In this document: positions 1 through 6,554 of the stretch, one piece after another
How the letters are laid out: the number at the start of each line of letters is the position of its first letter
How positions within the stretch are numbered: position 1 is the stretch's first letter
From: Ilumatobacter sp.
GTDB taxonomy: Bacteria > Actinomycetota > Acidimicrobiia > Acidimicrobiales > Ilumatobacteraceae
DNA: 6,618 nucleotides
Direction: 5' to 3'
Assembly (NCBI GenBank): GCA_029263275.1
Contig: JAJCXU010000455.1
Location: forward strand, 1-6,618
The notes under the pieces: model-generated
What the model was told of the DNA's origin: nothing
The model's database searches: none
Seen by the model: the letters and a program-made list of their open reading frames with translations, nothing else
Made by a program: the position numbers and the translations under genes

Positions 1-2
1 CA

Positions 3-32
3 CCGCCGAAAGCGACGTTATACTATCGGCGG
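3..32. repeat. 7-bp inverted repeat flanking a TATACT-like box
   Basis: CCGCCGA at 3-9 is matched by its exact reverse complement TCGGCGG at 26-32, separated by 16 bp that contain TATACT at 19-24. The stem is perfect over 7 bp but has no following T-run, so it does not look like an intrinsic terminator. It could be an operator around a -10 box; any matching -35 would lie at or beyond the window edge. An arm of this size in GC-rich DNA may also arise by chance. Confidence 0.25.
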
Positions 33-155
33 CCAAATCAGACAACTGTCGCCGCGATTCCAAGTGTTTATAGGCGAGAAGCCATTGCCCCGGCGCCCCA
101 GCAATTCGAGCCTATACGATGAGCAGAACACTGCATTGCGATGGAATCCCCTAAA

Positions 156-296
156 ATGCGAGCGAATTCCGTCATGACTGAAATGGCGAGTTCAACCGCT
201 GTCATCCGATTCGAATACAAGAGTCATGCTGCCGAAATCATCGACGACTTCAAGGACTTCCTCGACACCGTCAGCCCCGAGGACTTCGAGGCCTGA
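156..296 (+). CDS. Small acidic protein of unknown function (about 37-46 aa), possibly a gene remnant
   Basis: No family is recognised. The reading frame opens after a TGA at 120-122, offers ATG starts at 141, 156, 174 and 183, and ends with TGA at 294-296. From the 156 start it encodes 46 residues; from 183 it encodes 37. The last 30 residues read like real protein: codons ATC, GAC, TTC, AAG, CTC, GAG and GCC dominate, with almost every third position G or C from about 200 onward, unlike the AT-richer DNA before it. The C-terminal half is strongly acidic (IIDDFKDFLDTVSPEDFEA) and likely helical in its first part. No start has a convincing Shine-Dalgarno sequence; 156 is a compromise. It ends 3 bp from the convergent PhyH gene. 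It may be a genuine small protein or the 3' remnant of a larger gene whose front was lost. Confidence 0.35.
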   Translation: MRANSVMTEMASSTAVIRFEYKSHAAEIIDDFKDFLDTVSPEDFEA

Positions 297-299
297 TCC

Positions 300-1238
300 T
301 CACCAGCGGGTGGGGAGTGTCACCTGTTGCGCCGCGTCGGCGCCACGTGGGACGAAGTGCAAGACCAGCGACTTGCGGGTGAGGCCCTCTTCAGTGATCG
401 CGGCGCCGCCGTGCGTCAACATGCCGTGCCAGAACAGCACGTCGCCCTTGCGAGCCAGAAACTTGTGCTCCTCGTAGTTCTCCGCGTCGGCGACGATCGA
501 CGCCGTGTAGCGCGACGCTGTAGCCGCATCGGGCGCGGTGCGCAGGTTCGTGTTGGGGTAGTCGTCGAATTCTGAGAACATCGAGGCCCGATGTGAACCG
601 GGGTAGTACACGAGCGGTCCAGCGCCCTCGACGATGTCCTCGCAAGCAATCCATGCGCCAACGATCAAGTTCGGGACGCCGAGGTGGAAGACACACGTGT
701 CTTGGTGCAGGTCCTGCCGGCTCCCGTTGTGGAAGTTGATGCTGTAGCTCGCGTCCGTCGGGAAGCCGAGAATCATCGAGGCGATCCGCTTCAGTTCCGG
801 ATGACGGCGGACGGCGTCCGCAGCAGCAGATTGCTCGACGAACGCATGCACCCGCCAGTTCGAACGATCACGCGCGGCGTGTCGTTCAGCGACGGGACGC
901 TCGAGTAGCTGGCCGTGATCGATGGTCACACGATGGCCGTCACTACCGAATTCGAGGTCGCAGAACTCTAGACCGGGTCGCGGCGTGGCCGTCGTGAACA
1001 CATCGTCGAGATCGGCGAGCATCGCATCGATGGCGTCGTGGGCCACGACGTTTTCCACGACGGCATATCCGTCTCGGACCCAGGAGGACAGAATGCGCTC
1101 GTCGGCGGAATCGCCCCCGGATCGGTCACTGACCTGGTCGGCAGCATTCGGTTCGTCATACCAGGCGATGTCGGGCAGGTCGAGCGGACGCTGCATGGTC
1201 CGGTTGAGGCGCGATGAAACTCGGGACAACAAACGCAT
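300..1238 (-). CDS. Phytanoyl-CoA dioxygenase (PhyH) family Fe(II)/2-oxoglutarate oxygenase
   Basis: This is predicted to be a cytoplasmic non-haem iron oxygenase that couples 2-oxoglutarate decarboxylation to oxidation of an unknown substrate. From the 1238 start it has 312 residues, within the usual PhyH range. The iron site is visible: LHQDTCVFHLG supplies His178-x-Asp180, and FWHGMLTHGG supplies the distal His276. Arg288 in GLTRKSLVLHF is placed to bind the 2-oxoglutarate carboxylate. GAGPLVYYPGSHR is the family's typical strand and turn after the HxD. The frame extends to ATG 1346, but those 36 extra residues are rich in Ser, Thr, Arg and Asp, lie outside the fold and look non-coding. 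The 1238 ATG has no Shine-Dalgarno, but a TATCCT box lies 6 nt upstream, as in leaderless transcripts; an ATG at 1196 is also possible. The gene is divergent from the MerR gene and its substrate cannot be inferred from context. Confidence 0.85.
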   Translation of the reverse strand: MRLLSRVSSRLNRTMQRPLDLPDIAWYDEPNAADQVSDRSGGDSADERILSSWVRDGYAVVENVVAHDAIDAMLADLDDVFTTATPRPGLEFCDLEFGSDGHRVTIDHGQLLERPVAERHAARDRSNWRVHAFVEQSAAADAVRRHPELKRIASMILGFPTDASYSINFHNGSRQDLHQDTCVFHLGVPNLIVGAWIACEDIVEGAGPLVYYPGSHRASMFSEFDDYPNTNLRTAPDAATASRYTASIVADAENYEEHKFLARKGDVLFWHGMLTHGGAAITEEGLTRKSLVLHFVPRGADAAQQVTLPTRW

Positions 1239-1391
1239 CCCGCGAGGATAGTTGCCCGTGGTCGAATCGGCCGTCGGTCGGTCGGGCTCGCACGAAGTCT
1301 CGACAAAAGGTTGACGGTCGCGCGTCCTGTCCGTAAGGTTCACCATCTCACATTGCTGTAACTACGAATCTGTGGTGCTGCAAGACAATCT

Positions 1392-1416
1392 GTTCGTCAC
1401 GTTGGGAACAACGAAC
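1392..1416. promoter_or_regulatory. Nested dyad symmetry before the MerR gene, candidate operator
   Basis: GTTCGT at 1392-1397 pairs with ACGAAC at 1411-1416, and inside it CGTTG at 1400-1404 pairs with CAACG at 1409-1413 around GGAA. The element ends one base before the ribosome binding site of the MerR gene. MerR proteins bind dyad operators as dimers and often regulate themselves, so an autoregulatory site is a reasonable inference. In RNA the same bases could form a small hairpin near the start codon. No clear -35/-10 pair was identified in the 1347-1429 gap. Confidence 0.35.
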
Positions 1417-1417
1417 C

Positions 1418-1422
1418 GGAGG
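1418..1422 (+). promoter_or_regulatory. Ribosome binding site of the MerR-family gene
   Basis: GGAGG lies 7 nt before the ATG at 1430. It fixes the start, because it is the only strong Shine-Dalgarno in the gap. Confidence 0.75.
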
Positions 1423-1429
1423 CAATCAC

Positions 1430-1933
1430 ATGACACGTATCGCAGGGACCCCGTTGTCCGACATCGACAAAAAGCTCGCGGAATCGTTGGGCTACAGCGG
1501 CACGCAGACCGCGGCCGTCGTGGGCATCACGTACCGCCAACTCGACTATTGGGCGCGTACCGACCTCATTCGGCCGTCGCTGAGCGACGCGAGTGGCAGC
1601 GGCAGCCGCCGCCGGTACTCCTACACGGATTTGCTCGAACTCAAGACGATCAAGAAGCTGCTTGATGCTGGCATCAAACTCGAACAGGTTCGCAAGGTGT
1701 TCGATTACCTCCGCGAACACGTCACCACCGACATTGCGTCGGCGCACCTCGTCATCGAGGGCGAGAGCGTGCAGGTCTGCGACGACGGCGAGTTGATCGA
1801 CGTGTTAAAGAACGGCCAAGGCGTGCTCAACATGGTGTTCTCGATGAGTGGCGTCAAGAACGAACTCGAAGCTGACGTCGCCGACATCGCCTCGGAGATT
1901 CTCGACGAGCAACCGCATCGTCGGATCGGCTGA
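1430..1933 (+). CDS. MerR-family transcriptional regulator, Rv1830/McdR-like
   Basis: This 167-residue DNA-binding regulator has an N-terminal winged helix-turn-helix (about residues 22-97). The recognition region GITYRQLDYWARTDLIRPS is followed by a Gly/Ser wing (SGSGSRRRYSYTDLLEL) and the helices KTIKKLLDAGIKLEQVRKVFDYLR. The C-terminal part (about 100-155) contains NGQGVLNMVFSMSGVKNEL and lacks the cysteine set expected of metal-sensing MerR proteins. From memory, mycobacterial Rv1830 (McdR) shares nearly the same blocks: GITYRQLDYWART, a GSGS wing with YS, a KRLLDTGISL-type helix and a GGQGVF-type segment. Rv1830 has been linked to control of cell division and lies close to gcvB. Here the gene has a good ribosome binding site, begins a plus-strand unit and is followed 8 bp later by gcvT, so cotranscription is likely. 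The family and the subgroup are well supported; what it controls here is not known. Confidence 0.93.
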   Translation: MTRIAGTPLSDIDKKLAESLGYSGTQTAAVVGITYRQLDYWARTDLIRPSLSDASGSGSRRRYSYTDLLELKTIKKLLDAGIKLEQVRKVFDYLREHVTTDIASAHLVIEGESVQVCDDGELIDVLKNGQGVLNMVFSMSGVKNELEADVADIASEILDEQPHRRIG

Positions 1934-1941
1934 GCGGCCCC

Positions 1942-3000
1942 ATGCCACTCGAGCAGTCACCCCTGGTCGAGCAGCACCAAGCTCTCGACGCGAATCTTGT
2001 CGAGTTCGGTGGGTGGGAGATGCCCATCGCCTATCCGTCAGGCACCATCGACGAGCACCTGGCTTGCCGCCGCGGTGCCGCGATGTTCGACGTGTCACAT
2101 CTCGGGTCGGTCCGGCTCGAGGGTGATGGAGCCTTCGAACGGCTGCAGTCGACGCTGACCAACGATCTCACGAAGATCGCACCGGGACGGGCGCAGTACA
2201 CCCACCTCCTCGACGCGAACGACGCGTCCGTGCTCGACGACATCATCATCTGGTGGCACCCTCGCGCCGACGGTGAGCCTGACGTATTCGACGTGATGCC
2301 GAACGCCTCCAACACCGACGACGTGGTCGCCGCGCTTGGCGGAGTCGAGACCACCCACGATCGCGCCGTCATCGCCGTGCAAGGACCCGACGCCAAGGCT
2401 CGCCTGGCCACGGTCTTCCCCGACGCGGCCGCAACCGGACGCTTTCGAGTCGCTCACTGCGACTGGCAAGGCGCCGCCTGTGTTGTCGCCGGCACCGGCT
2501 ACACCGGCGAACCCGGAGTCGAGATCGCCGTCCCGGCTGCATCCGCCGGATCGCTGTGGGACGCACTTCTCGGCGCCGGAATCACTCCGGCCGGCCTCGG
2601 TGCACGTGACACACTTCGTCTCGAGTCGGGGCTCCCGCTGCATGGCCAAGAACTCGGCCGTGGCATCACCTCGTTACAGGCAGACCTCGGCTGGGTCGTC
2701 GCGTGGGACAAGGCTGAATTCATCGGCAAGGCCGCTGCACTGGCGGAACGCAGCGATGGCGTGTCGCAGCGGCTGTTCGGCATCGCCACCGATGGTCGAC
2801 GGCCCGCCCGAACCGGCTACCCGGTGCTCGTCGACGGCGTTGCTGTCGGCGAAGTGACCAGCGGCAACTTCTCGCCCATCCTCGGGCACGGCATCGCTCT
2901 GGCCTTCCTCCCACCGGCCACCGCTGAAGGCGACATCGTGAGCATCGACGTCCGCGGCAAGTCGCTGCCGGGTCGCGTCGTGGCGACTCCGTTCATCTGA
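1942..3000 (+). CDS. gcvT: Aminomethyltransferase, glycine cleavage system T protein
   Basis: T protein takes the aminomethyl group from lipoyl-H protein, releases ammonia and makes 5,10-methylene-tetrahydrofolate in the cytoplasm. The 352-residue product is close to the usual 360-370. Visible landmarks are FGGWEMPI (22-29), the conserved MFDVSHLG (48-55), LQSTLTNDL (69-76), VLDDIIIW (97-104) with Asp99/Asp100 in the place of the catalytic folate-binding aspartate of the E. coli enzyme, VQGP (146-149), GYTGEPGVEI (186-195), GLGARDTLRLESGLPLHGQEL (218-238) and the C-terminal EVTSGNFSPILGHGIAL (304-320). The FDVSH and GARDTLRLE signatures distinguish it from most YgfZ or sarcosine oxidase relatives. 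It starts 8 bp after the MerR stop with only a weak GAGCGG before the ATG, which suggests translational coupling to the upstream gene. It is on the opposite strand from gcvP, so it cannot share the gcvP riboswitch leader. gcvH is not in view. Confidence 0.96.
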   Translation: MPLEQSPLVEQHQALDANLVEFGGWEMPIAYPSGTIDEHLACRRGAAMFDVSHLGSVRLEGDGAFERLQSTLTNDLTKIAPGRAQYTHLLDANDASVLDDIIIWWHPRADGEPDVFDVMPNASNTDDVVAALGGVETTHDRAVIAVQGPDAKARLATVFPDAAATGRFRVAHCDWQGAACVVAGTGYTGEPGVEIAVPAASAGSLWDALLGAGITPAGLGARDTLRLESGLPLHGQELGRGITSLQADLGWVVAWDKAEFIGKAAALAERSDGVSQRLFGIATDGRRPARTGYPVLVDGVAVGEVTSGNFSPILGHGIALAFLPPATAEGDIVSIDVRGKSLPGRVVATPFI

Positions 3001-3016
3001 CCCGAGAGGGTGGGCC

Positions 3017-3616
3017 TCACTTCTTTCGAGCGGCGGCCTTCTTCTTCGAGGCGGCCTTCTTCGGTGCCGCCTTCTTGGGCACTGCCTTCTTGGCCGTGGT
3101 CTTCTTCACCGGCGCTGGCGGCGGCGCGGGAGCTGGCTCAGGCTTCGAGGCGGCCATACCGGGGAGGCGGAACCCACCGAACAAGCCCCCGGCTGATTCC
3201 GCGAGCTGCGTGAGTGGGCCGAGACGACTCTGGAGATCACCGAGAATGTCGCTGAACTGCCCCAACTGATCTGGCAGTTGCGTGAATGCCGGAGTGGTCA
3301 GCGTCTTGGCCAAGCGGTCGAGACCGGGCGCTGCGGCCATCGCGGGGCCACTGACGACCTGCATCATCTCGTCGGCCGCCTTGACCGTGCGCGTCATCTG
3401 CGGAATCGCGGCCCGAATGGGCTCCTCGACGTCGGACACCAAGCGGTTGATCCGTTCCGTTGTCTCGTTCAGGTTCTCCATCGTGCGGTTGAAGTTGTCG
3501 ACACCACGAAGGAATTCGTCGACGCCCTTGCGAAACTGCTCGAACGACTGGATCGTGCCAGCGAGGGGAGCTGCGAACAGGTTGAACATCTGCGAGAGCG
3601 GGTCACTGTCGGCCAT
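3017..3616 (-). CDS. Helical protein with histone H1-like Lys/Ala tail, function unknown
   Basis: No enzyme family is recognised in this 199-residue protein. Residues 1-20 are hydrophobic to amphipathic. Residues 21-140 look mostly helical, with repeated amphipathic spacing and Asn/Glu-rich coiled-coil-like stretches (VDNFNRTMENLNETTERINRLV). A Gly-rich break (SAGGLFGGFRLPG) and a Pro/Ala linker (about 157-170) lead to a highly basic tail (171-199) built of short repeats of the type KKAAP/KKAVP/KKAAS. Such tails bind DNA non-specifically in mycobacterial HupB and in the phasin PhaF, where a helical granule-binding domain precedes an AAKP tail. The architecture here is similar, so a nucleoid- or granule-associated protein is a possible reading, but no sequence signature proves it. 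The ATG at 3616 has only a weak AGG upstream. It lies 44 bp after gcvP on the same strand, so readthrough from the riboswitch-controlled transcript is possible. Its 3' end converges with gcvT, 16 bp apart. Confidence 0.85.
   Translation of the reverse strand: MADSDPLSQMFNLFAAPLAGTIQSFEQFRKGVDEFLRGVDNFNRTMENLNETTERINRLVSDVEEPIRAAIPQMTRTVKAADEMMQVVSGPAMAAAPGLDRLAKTLTTPAFTQLPDQLGQFSDILGDLQSRLGPLTQLAESAGGLFGGFRLPGMAASKPEPAPAPPPAPVKKTTAKKAVPKKAAPKKAASKKKAAARKK
3025..3110 (-). repeat. Imperfect short tandem repeat encoding the Lys/Ala tail
   Basis: On the plus strand the block GCCTTCTT recurs every 12-18 bases across this stretch (gcggccttcttc, gccgccttcttg, actgccttcttg). It translates on the minus strand into the AKKA-type repeats of the H1-like tail. 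Repeats of this kind change copy number easily, so tail length may vary between relatives. Confidence 0.6.
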
Positions 3617-3630
3617 CGGGCCAACCTAGT

Positions 3631-3655
3631 TCGCCTCAGGGCGAGACGTCCTCCT
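3631..3655 (-). promoter_or_regulatory. AGGAGG motif and 5-bp hairpin between gcvP and the H1-tailed gene
   Basis: Directly after the gcvP stop, the minus strand carries AGGAGG (3655-3650) and then a perfect hairpin, TCGCC-CTGA-GGCGA (3644-3631). The AGGAGG is about 33 nt before the ATG at 3616, with no ATG, GTG or TTG at normal spacing after it. The hairpin has no T-run, so it is not a standard terminator. It may affect translation or mRNA stability at the gene boundary, or be incidental. Confidence 0.3.
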
Positions 3656-3660
3656 TCCGG

Positions 3661-6516
3661 TCAGTCGGCGGCGTACGCCTCGAGCGGTTCACAGCTGCAG
3701 ACGAGGTTTCGATCGCCGTAGGCGCCATCGATACGCGAGACCGGCGGGAAGTACTTCGAGACGCGAAGACTGTCGAGCGGGAACGCACCGATCTCGCGGC
3801 TGTACGGCCGGTTCCAGTCGCCAAGCAACTCCTCGGACGTGTGTGGTGCGTGCCGAAGCGGGCTGTCTTCGACCATCCACTCGCCGGACGCAACTTGGTC
3901 GATCTCGCCCTTGATGGCAATCATCGCGATGCAGAACCGATCGATCTCGCGCAGCGTTTCACTCTCGGTTGGCTCGATCATCAGGGTGCCGGCCACCGGG
4001 AAACTCATCGTCGGCGCGTGGAATCCGTAGTCCATCAGCCGCTTGGCGATGTCGTCGACGGAGACACCGCTCTCTTTGGTGATGTCGCGCACGTCGATGA
4101 TGCATTCGTGCGCGACGCGGCCGTGTTCGCCGCGGTACAACACCGGAAAGTGCGGGTCGAGTTGATGGGCGATGTAGTTGGCGGCAACGATGGCCACGCT
4201 GGTCGCATCGGTGAGGCCAGCGGCGCCCATCATCTCCAAGTACATCCACGGGATCGGCAAGATGCCAGCGGATCCGTAGTTGGCCGCCGAGACGGCGCCA
4301 ACCGGCGACTCGGCGTCGAGGGGATCACCGGGAAGGAATGGCGTCAGATGACTGCGGACCCCAATGGGGCCGACCCCAGGTCCACCGCCGCCGTGCGGAA
4401 TGCAGAACGTCTTGTGCAGGTTCAGGTGGCTGACGTCCGCACCGAATTTGCCCGGTCGGGCATGACCCACCAGGGCGTTGAGGTTGGCACCATCGACATA
4501 CACCTGACCGCCAGCATCGTGAACGAGGCCGCACAACTCACTGACCTGGGCTTCGAACACGCCATGTGTCGACGGATACGTGATCATGATGCACGCGAGG
4601 CTGTCGCCAACATCATCGAGCTTGGTGACCAAGTCGCTCATGTCGACGTTGCCACGGTCGTCGCAGGCAACCACCTTGACGTCGAGGCCTGCCATCACGG
4701 CACTGGCAGCATTCGTGCCATGTGCGCTGGATGGGATGAGGCACACGGTGCGCTGGTCGTCCCCGTTGGCGCGGTGGTACGCACGAATCGCAAGCAGGCC
4801 GGCGAGCTCGCCTTGGCTGCCCGCGTTGGGCTGCAGGCTCACCGCGTCGTATCCCGTGATGACCGCGAGGCGGTTCGCGAGATCATCGATCATCTCGATG
4901 TATCCGCTGGCCTGAGCGATGGGAGCGAAGGGATGAATGTCAGCGAACTCGGGCCAGGTGATCGGCACCATTTCCGAGGTGGCGTTGAGCTTCATGGTGC
5001 ACGATCCAAGTGGGATCATCGTGCGGTCGAGGGCGAGGTCACGATCACTGAGGCGTCGGAGGTATCGGAGCATCTCGTGCTCGCTGTGGTAACGCTCGAA
5101 CACTGACTGGGTGAGGAACTCGTCACTCCGCCGCAGCGCCGCCGGCAACCCATCGGGGGCAGCGTCCGGGTCGTCGAGCGGCTGGCCGCCGAGCGCCTCA
5201 ACAACTCTGGACACGACATCGAGGGTCGATGTTTCATCGAAGGTGAGGCCGAAAGCTGCGTCGTCGACTCGTCGAACGTTGAATCCGGCAGCCAATGCAG
5301 CGGCAACGGACGTGTCCACATCGTGGGAGCGCACCGTGATCGTGTCGAACCAGGTGTCGTTGAGCACCTCGTGTCCGCCAGCCCGCAGTCCCGCCGCGGC
5401 GATCGACGTGAGGCGCTGCACGCGCTCAGCAATTCGAGTCAGCCCGGAGCGGCCGTGCCATGCGGCGTAGAGGCCAGCGATGTTGGCGAGCAACACTTGG
5501 GCAGTGCAGATGTTCGAGGTCGCCTTCTCGCGCCGAATGTGTTGTTCCCGAGTCTGGAGTGCGAGCCGCAGCGCAGGGCGGCCGGCAGTGTCGGTGCTGA
5601 CCCCGACGATGCGTCCGGGCATCGATCGAGCGGCCTTCTCCCGTGCCGCCACGAAGGCCGCGTGGGGGCCGCCGAACCCCATGGGAACCCCGAAGCGTTG
5701 CGCCGAGCCGATGGCGATGTCAGCGTCCATCTGTCCCGGAGGAACCATCAGCATGCACGCGAGCGGATCGGTCACGACCGCCGCGATACCGCCCATCTCG
5801 TGCACCTTCGCGATGTCGGCAGTCCAGTCGATGATTGCCCCGTGCGAGCCGGGGGCGCTGAACAGCGCACCGAACACCCCACCGCCCGCTGCCGCGTCAT
5901 CGAGCGCATTGGTGCCACCGACGATGAGGTCCACACCCACCGGCTCGGCCCGCGTGCGCAGGACGGCGAGTGTCTGAGGATGTGTGTCCTCATGCACGAA
6001 GAAGCGCTGAGTCTTGGCTTTCGACTGGCGCCGGGCCATCGTCATCGCCTCCGCGGCAGCGGTGCCTTCGTCGAGCAGCGACGCGTTCGCGACATCGAGC
6101 CCGGTCAACTCGGTCACCAGCGTCTGGAAGTTCAGAATTGCTTCGAGACGACCCTGGCTGATCTCCGGCTGGTACGGCGTGTACGCGGTGTACCAGGCAG
6201 GGTTCTCGAGAACGTTCCGGGCGATGACCGGTGGCGTGATCGTGCCGGTGTAGCCCATCCCGATTAGTGATGTGACGATCTCGTTCTTCTCCGCGATGAC
6301 GCGCAGCCGGCGCAGCGCCTCGCGTTCAGAGACGGCCGGCGCCAGATCGAGCGGCTCACTCGATCGAATCGTGTCCGGCATCGTCTGATCGAGCAACGCC
6401 TCGACGGAGTCGGCGCCGATGACGTCGAGCATGTGCGCCACGTCACCGGGAGCGGGGCCGACATGGCGACGGACGAACTCATCAGACTCGAACAGATCAC
6501 TGAGGGGAGTGGGCAT
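3661..6516 (-). CDS. gcvP: Glycine dehydrogenase (decarboxylating), glycine cleavage system P protein
   Basis: P protein is a cytoplasmic pyridoxal-phosphate enzyme that decarboxylates glycine and transfers the aminomethyl group to lipoyl-H protein. The 951-residue product is the full-length single-chain form, not the split GcvPA/GcvPB type. The N-terminal half shows [57 protein letters not shown] and [29 protein letters not shown] across roughly residues 14-350. The C-terminal half has [44 protein letters not shown] and VDGANLNA. Lys702 in [16 protein letters not shown] is the predicted PLP-binding lysine, followed by the glycine-rich loop. The end ([16 protein letters not shown]) is typical. 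The frame extends to an ATG at 6567, but that lies in the riboswitch leader; the ATG at 6516 has AGGAG 7 nt upstream and gives the normal N-terminus [14 protein letters not shown]. Expression is probably glycine-responsive. Confidence 0.98.
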   Translation of the reverse strand: MPTPLSDLFESDEFVRRHVGPAPGDVAHMLDVIGADSVEALLDQTMPDTIRSSEPLDLAPAVSEREALRRLRVIAEKNEIVTSLIGMGYTGTITPPVIARNVLENPAWYTAYTPYQPEISQGRLEAILNFQTLVTELTGLDVANASLLDEGTAAAEAMTMARRQSKAKTQRFFVHEDTHPQTLAVLRTRAEPVGVDLIVGGTNALDDAAAGGGVFGALFSAPGSHGAIIDWTADIAKVHEMGGIAAVVTDPLACMLMVPPGQMDADIAIGSAQRFGVPMGFGGPHAAFVAAREKAARSMPGRIVGVSTDTAGRPALRLALQTREQHIRREKATSNICTAQVLLANIAGLYAAWHGRSGLTRIAERVQRLTSIAAAGLRAGGHEVLNDTWFDTITVRSHDVDTSVAAALAAGFNVRRVDDAAFGLTFDETSTLDVVSRVVEALGGQPLDDPDAAPDGLPAALRRSDEFLTQSVFERYHSEHEMLRYLRRLSDRDLALDRTMIPLGSCTMKLNATSEMVPITWPEFADIHPFAPIAQASGYIEMIDDLANRLAVITGYDAVSLQPNAGSQGELAGLLAIRAYHRANGDDQRTVCLIPSSAHGTNAASAVMAGLDVKVVACDDRGNVDMSDLVTKLDDVGDSLACIMITYPSTHGVFEAQVSELCGLVHDAGGQVYVDGANLNALVGHARPGKFGADVSHLNLHKTFCIPHGGGGPGVGPIGVRSHLTPFLPGDPLDAESPVGAVSAANYGSAGILPIPWMYLEMMGAAGLTDATSVAIVAANYIAHQLDPHFPVLYRGEHGRVAHECIIDVRDITKESGVSVDDIAKRLMDYGFHAPTMSFPVAGTLMIEPTESETLREIDRFCIAMIAIKGEIDQVASGEWMVEDSPLRHAPHTSEELLGDWNRPYSREIGAFPLDSLRVSKYFPPVSRIDGAYGDRNLVCSCEPLEAYAAD

Positions 6517-6523
6517 TGGATGG

Positions 6524-6528
6524 CTCCT
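6524..6528 (-). promoter_or_regulatory. Ribosome binding site of gcvP
   Basis: The minus strand reads AGGAG 7 nt before the ATG at 6516. It decides against the longer frame starting at 6567, and it is the likely target if the upstream riboswitch acts on translation. Confidence 0.8.
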
Positions 6529-6554
6529 GGGTGCACGACGAAGCGTGGTGGCGG

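Noticed and set aside
85..120. Possible promoter for the small ORF (TTGCCC at 85-90 with TATACG or TACGAT at 113-120)
   Set aside because: The spacing is over 20 bp, well beyond the usual 16-19, and no better -35 is visible.
101..220. tRNA T-loop-like strings (AATTCGAGCC, GATTCGAATAC)
   Set aside because: No matching acceptor stem, anticodon arm or D arm could be found around either; the second lies within the small acidic ORF.
1397..1747. Minus-strand open frame overlapping the MerR gene and the divergent gap
   Set aside because: It is antisense to the conserved MerR DNA-binding domain, and its Ala-run and Arg-rich translation looks like a shadow.
2095..2649. Minus-strand open frame (184 codons) opposite gcvT
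   Set aside because: gcvT is intact and carries all family motifs; the antisense product is Gly/Val/Arg-rich without motifs.
3000..3016. Possible terminator between convergent gcvT and the H1-tailed gene (ACCC-GAGA-GGGT)
   Set aside because: The stem is only 4 bp and has no T-run on either strand, so it is too weak to call.
3841..5106. Long plus-strand open frame (421 codons) opposite gcvP
   Set aside because: It lies wholly antisense to well-conserved gcvP sequence, its translation shows no recognisable domain, and long antisense frames are common in GC-rich genes.
5323..6267. Second long plus-strand open frame (314 codons) opposite gcvP
   Set aside because: Antisense to conserved gcvP, with an Arg/His-rich translation typical of a frame shadow and no ribosome binding site that stands out.
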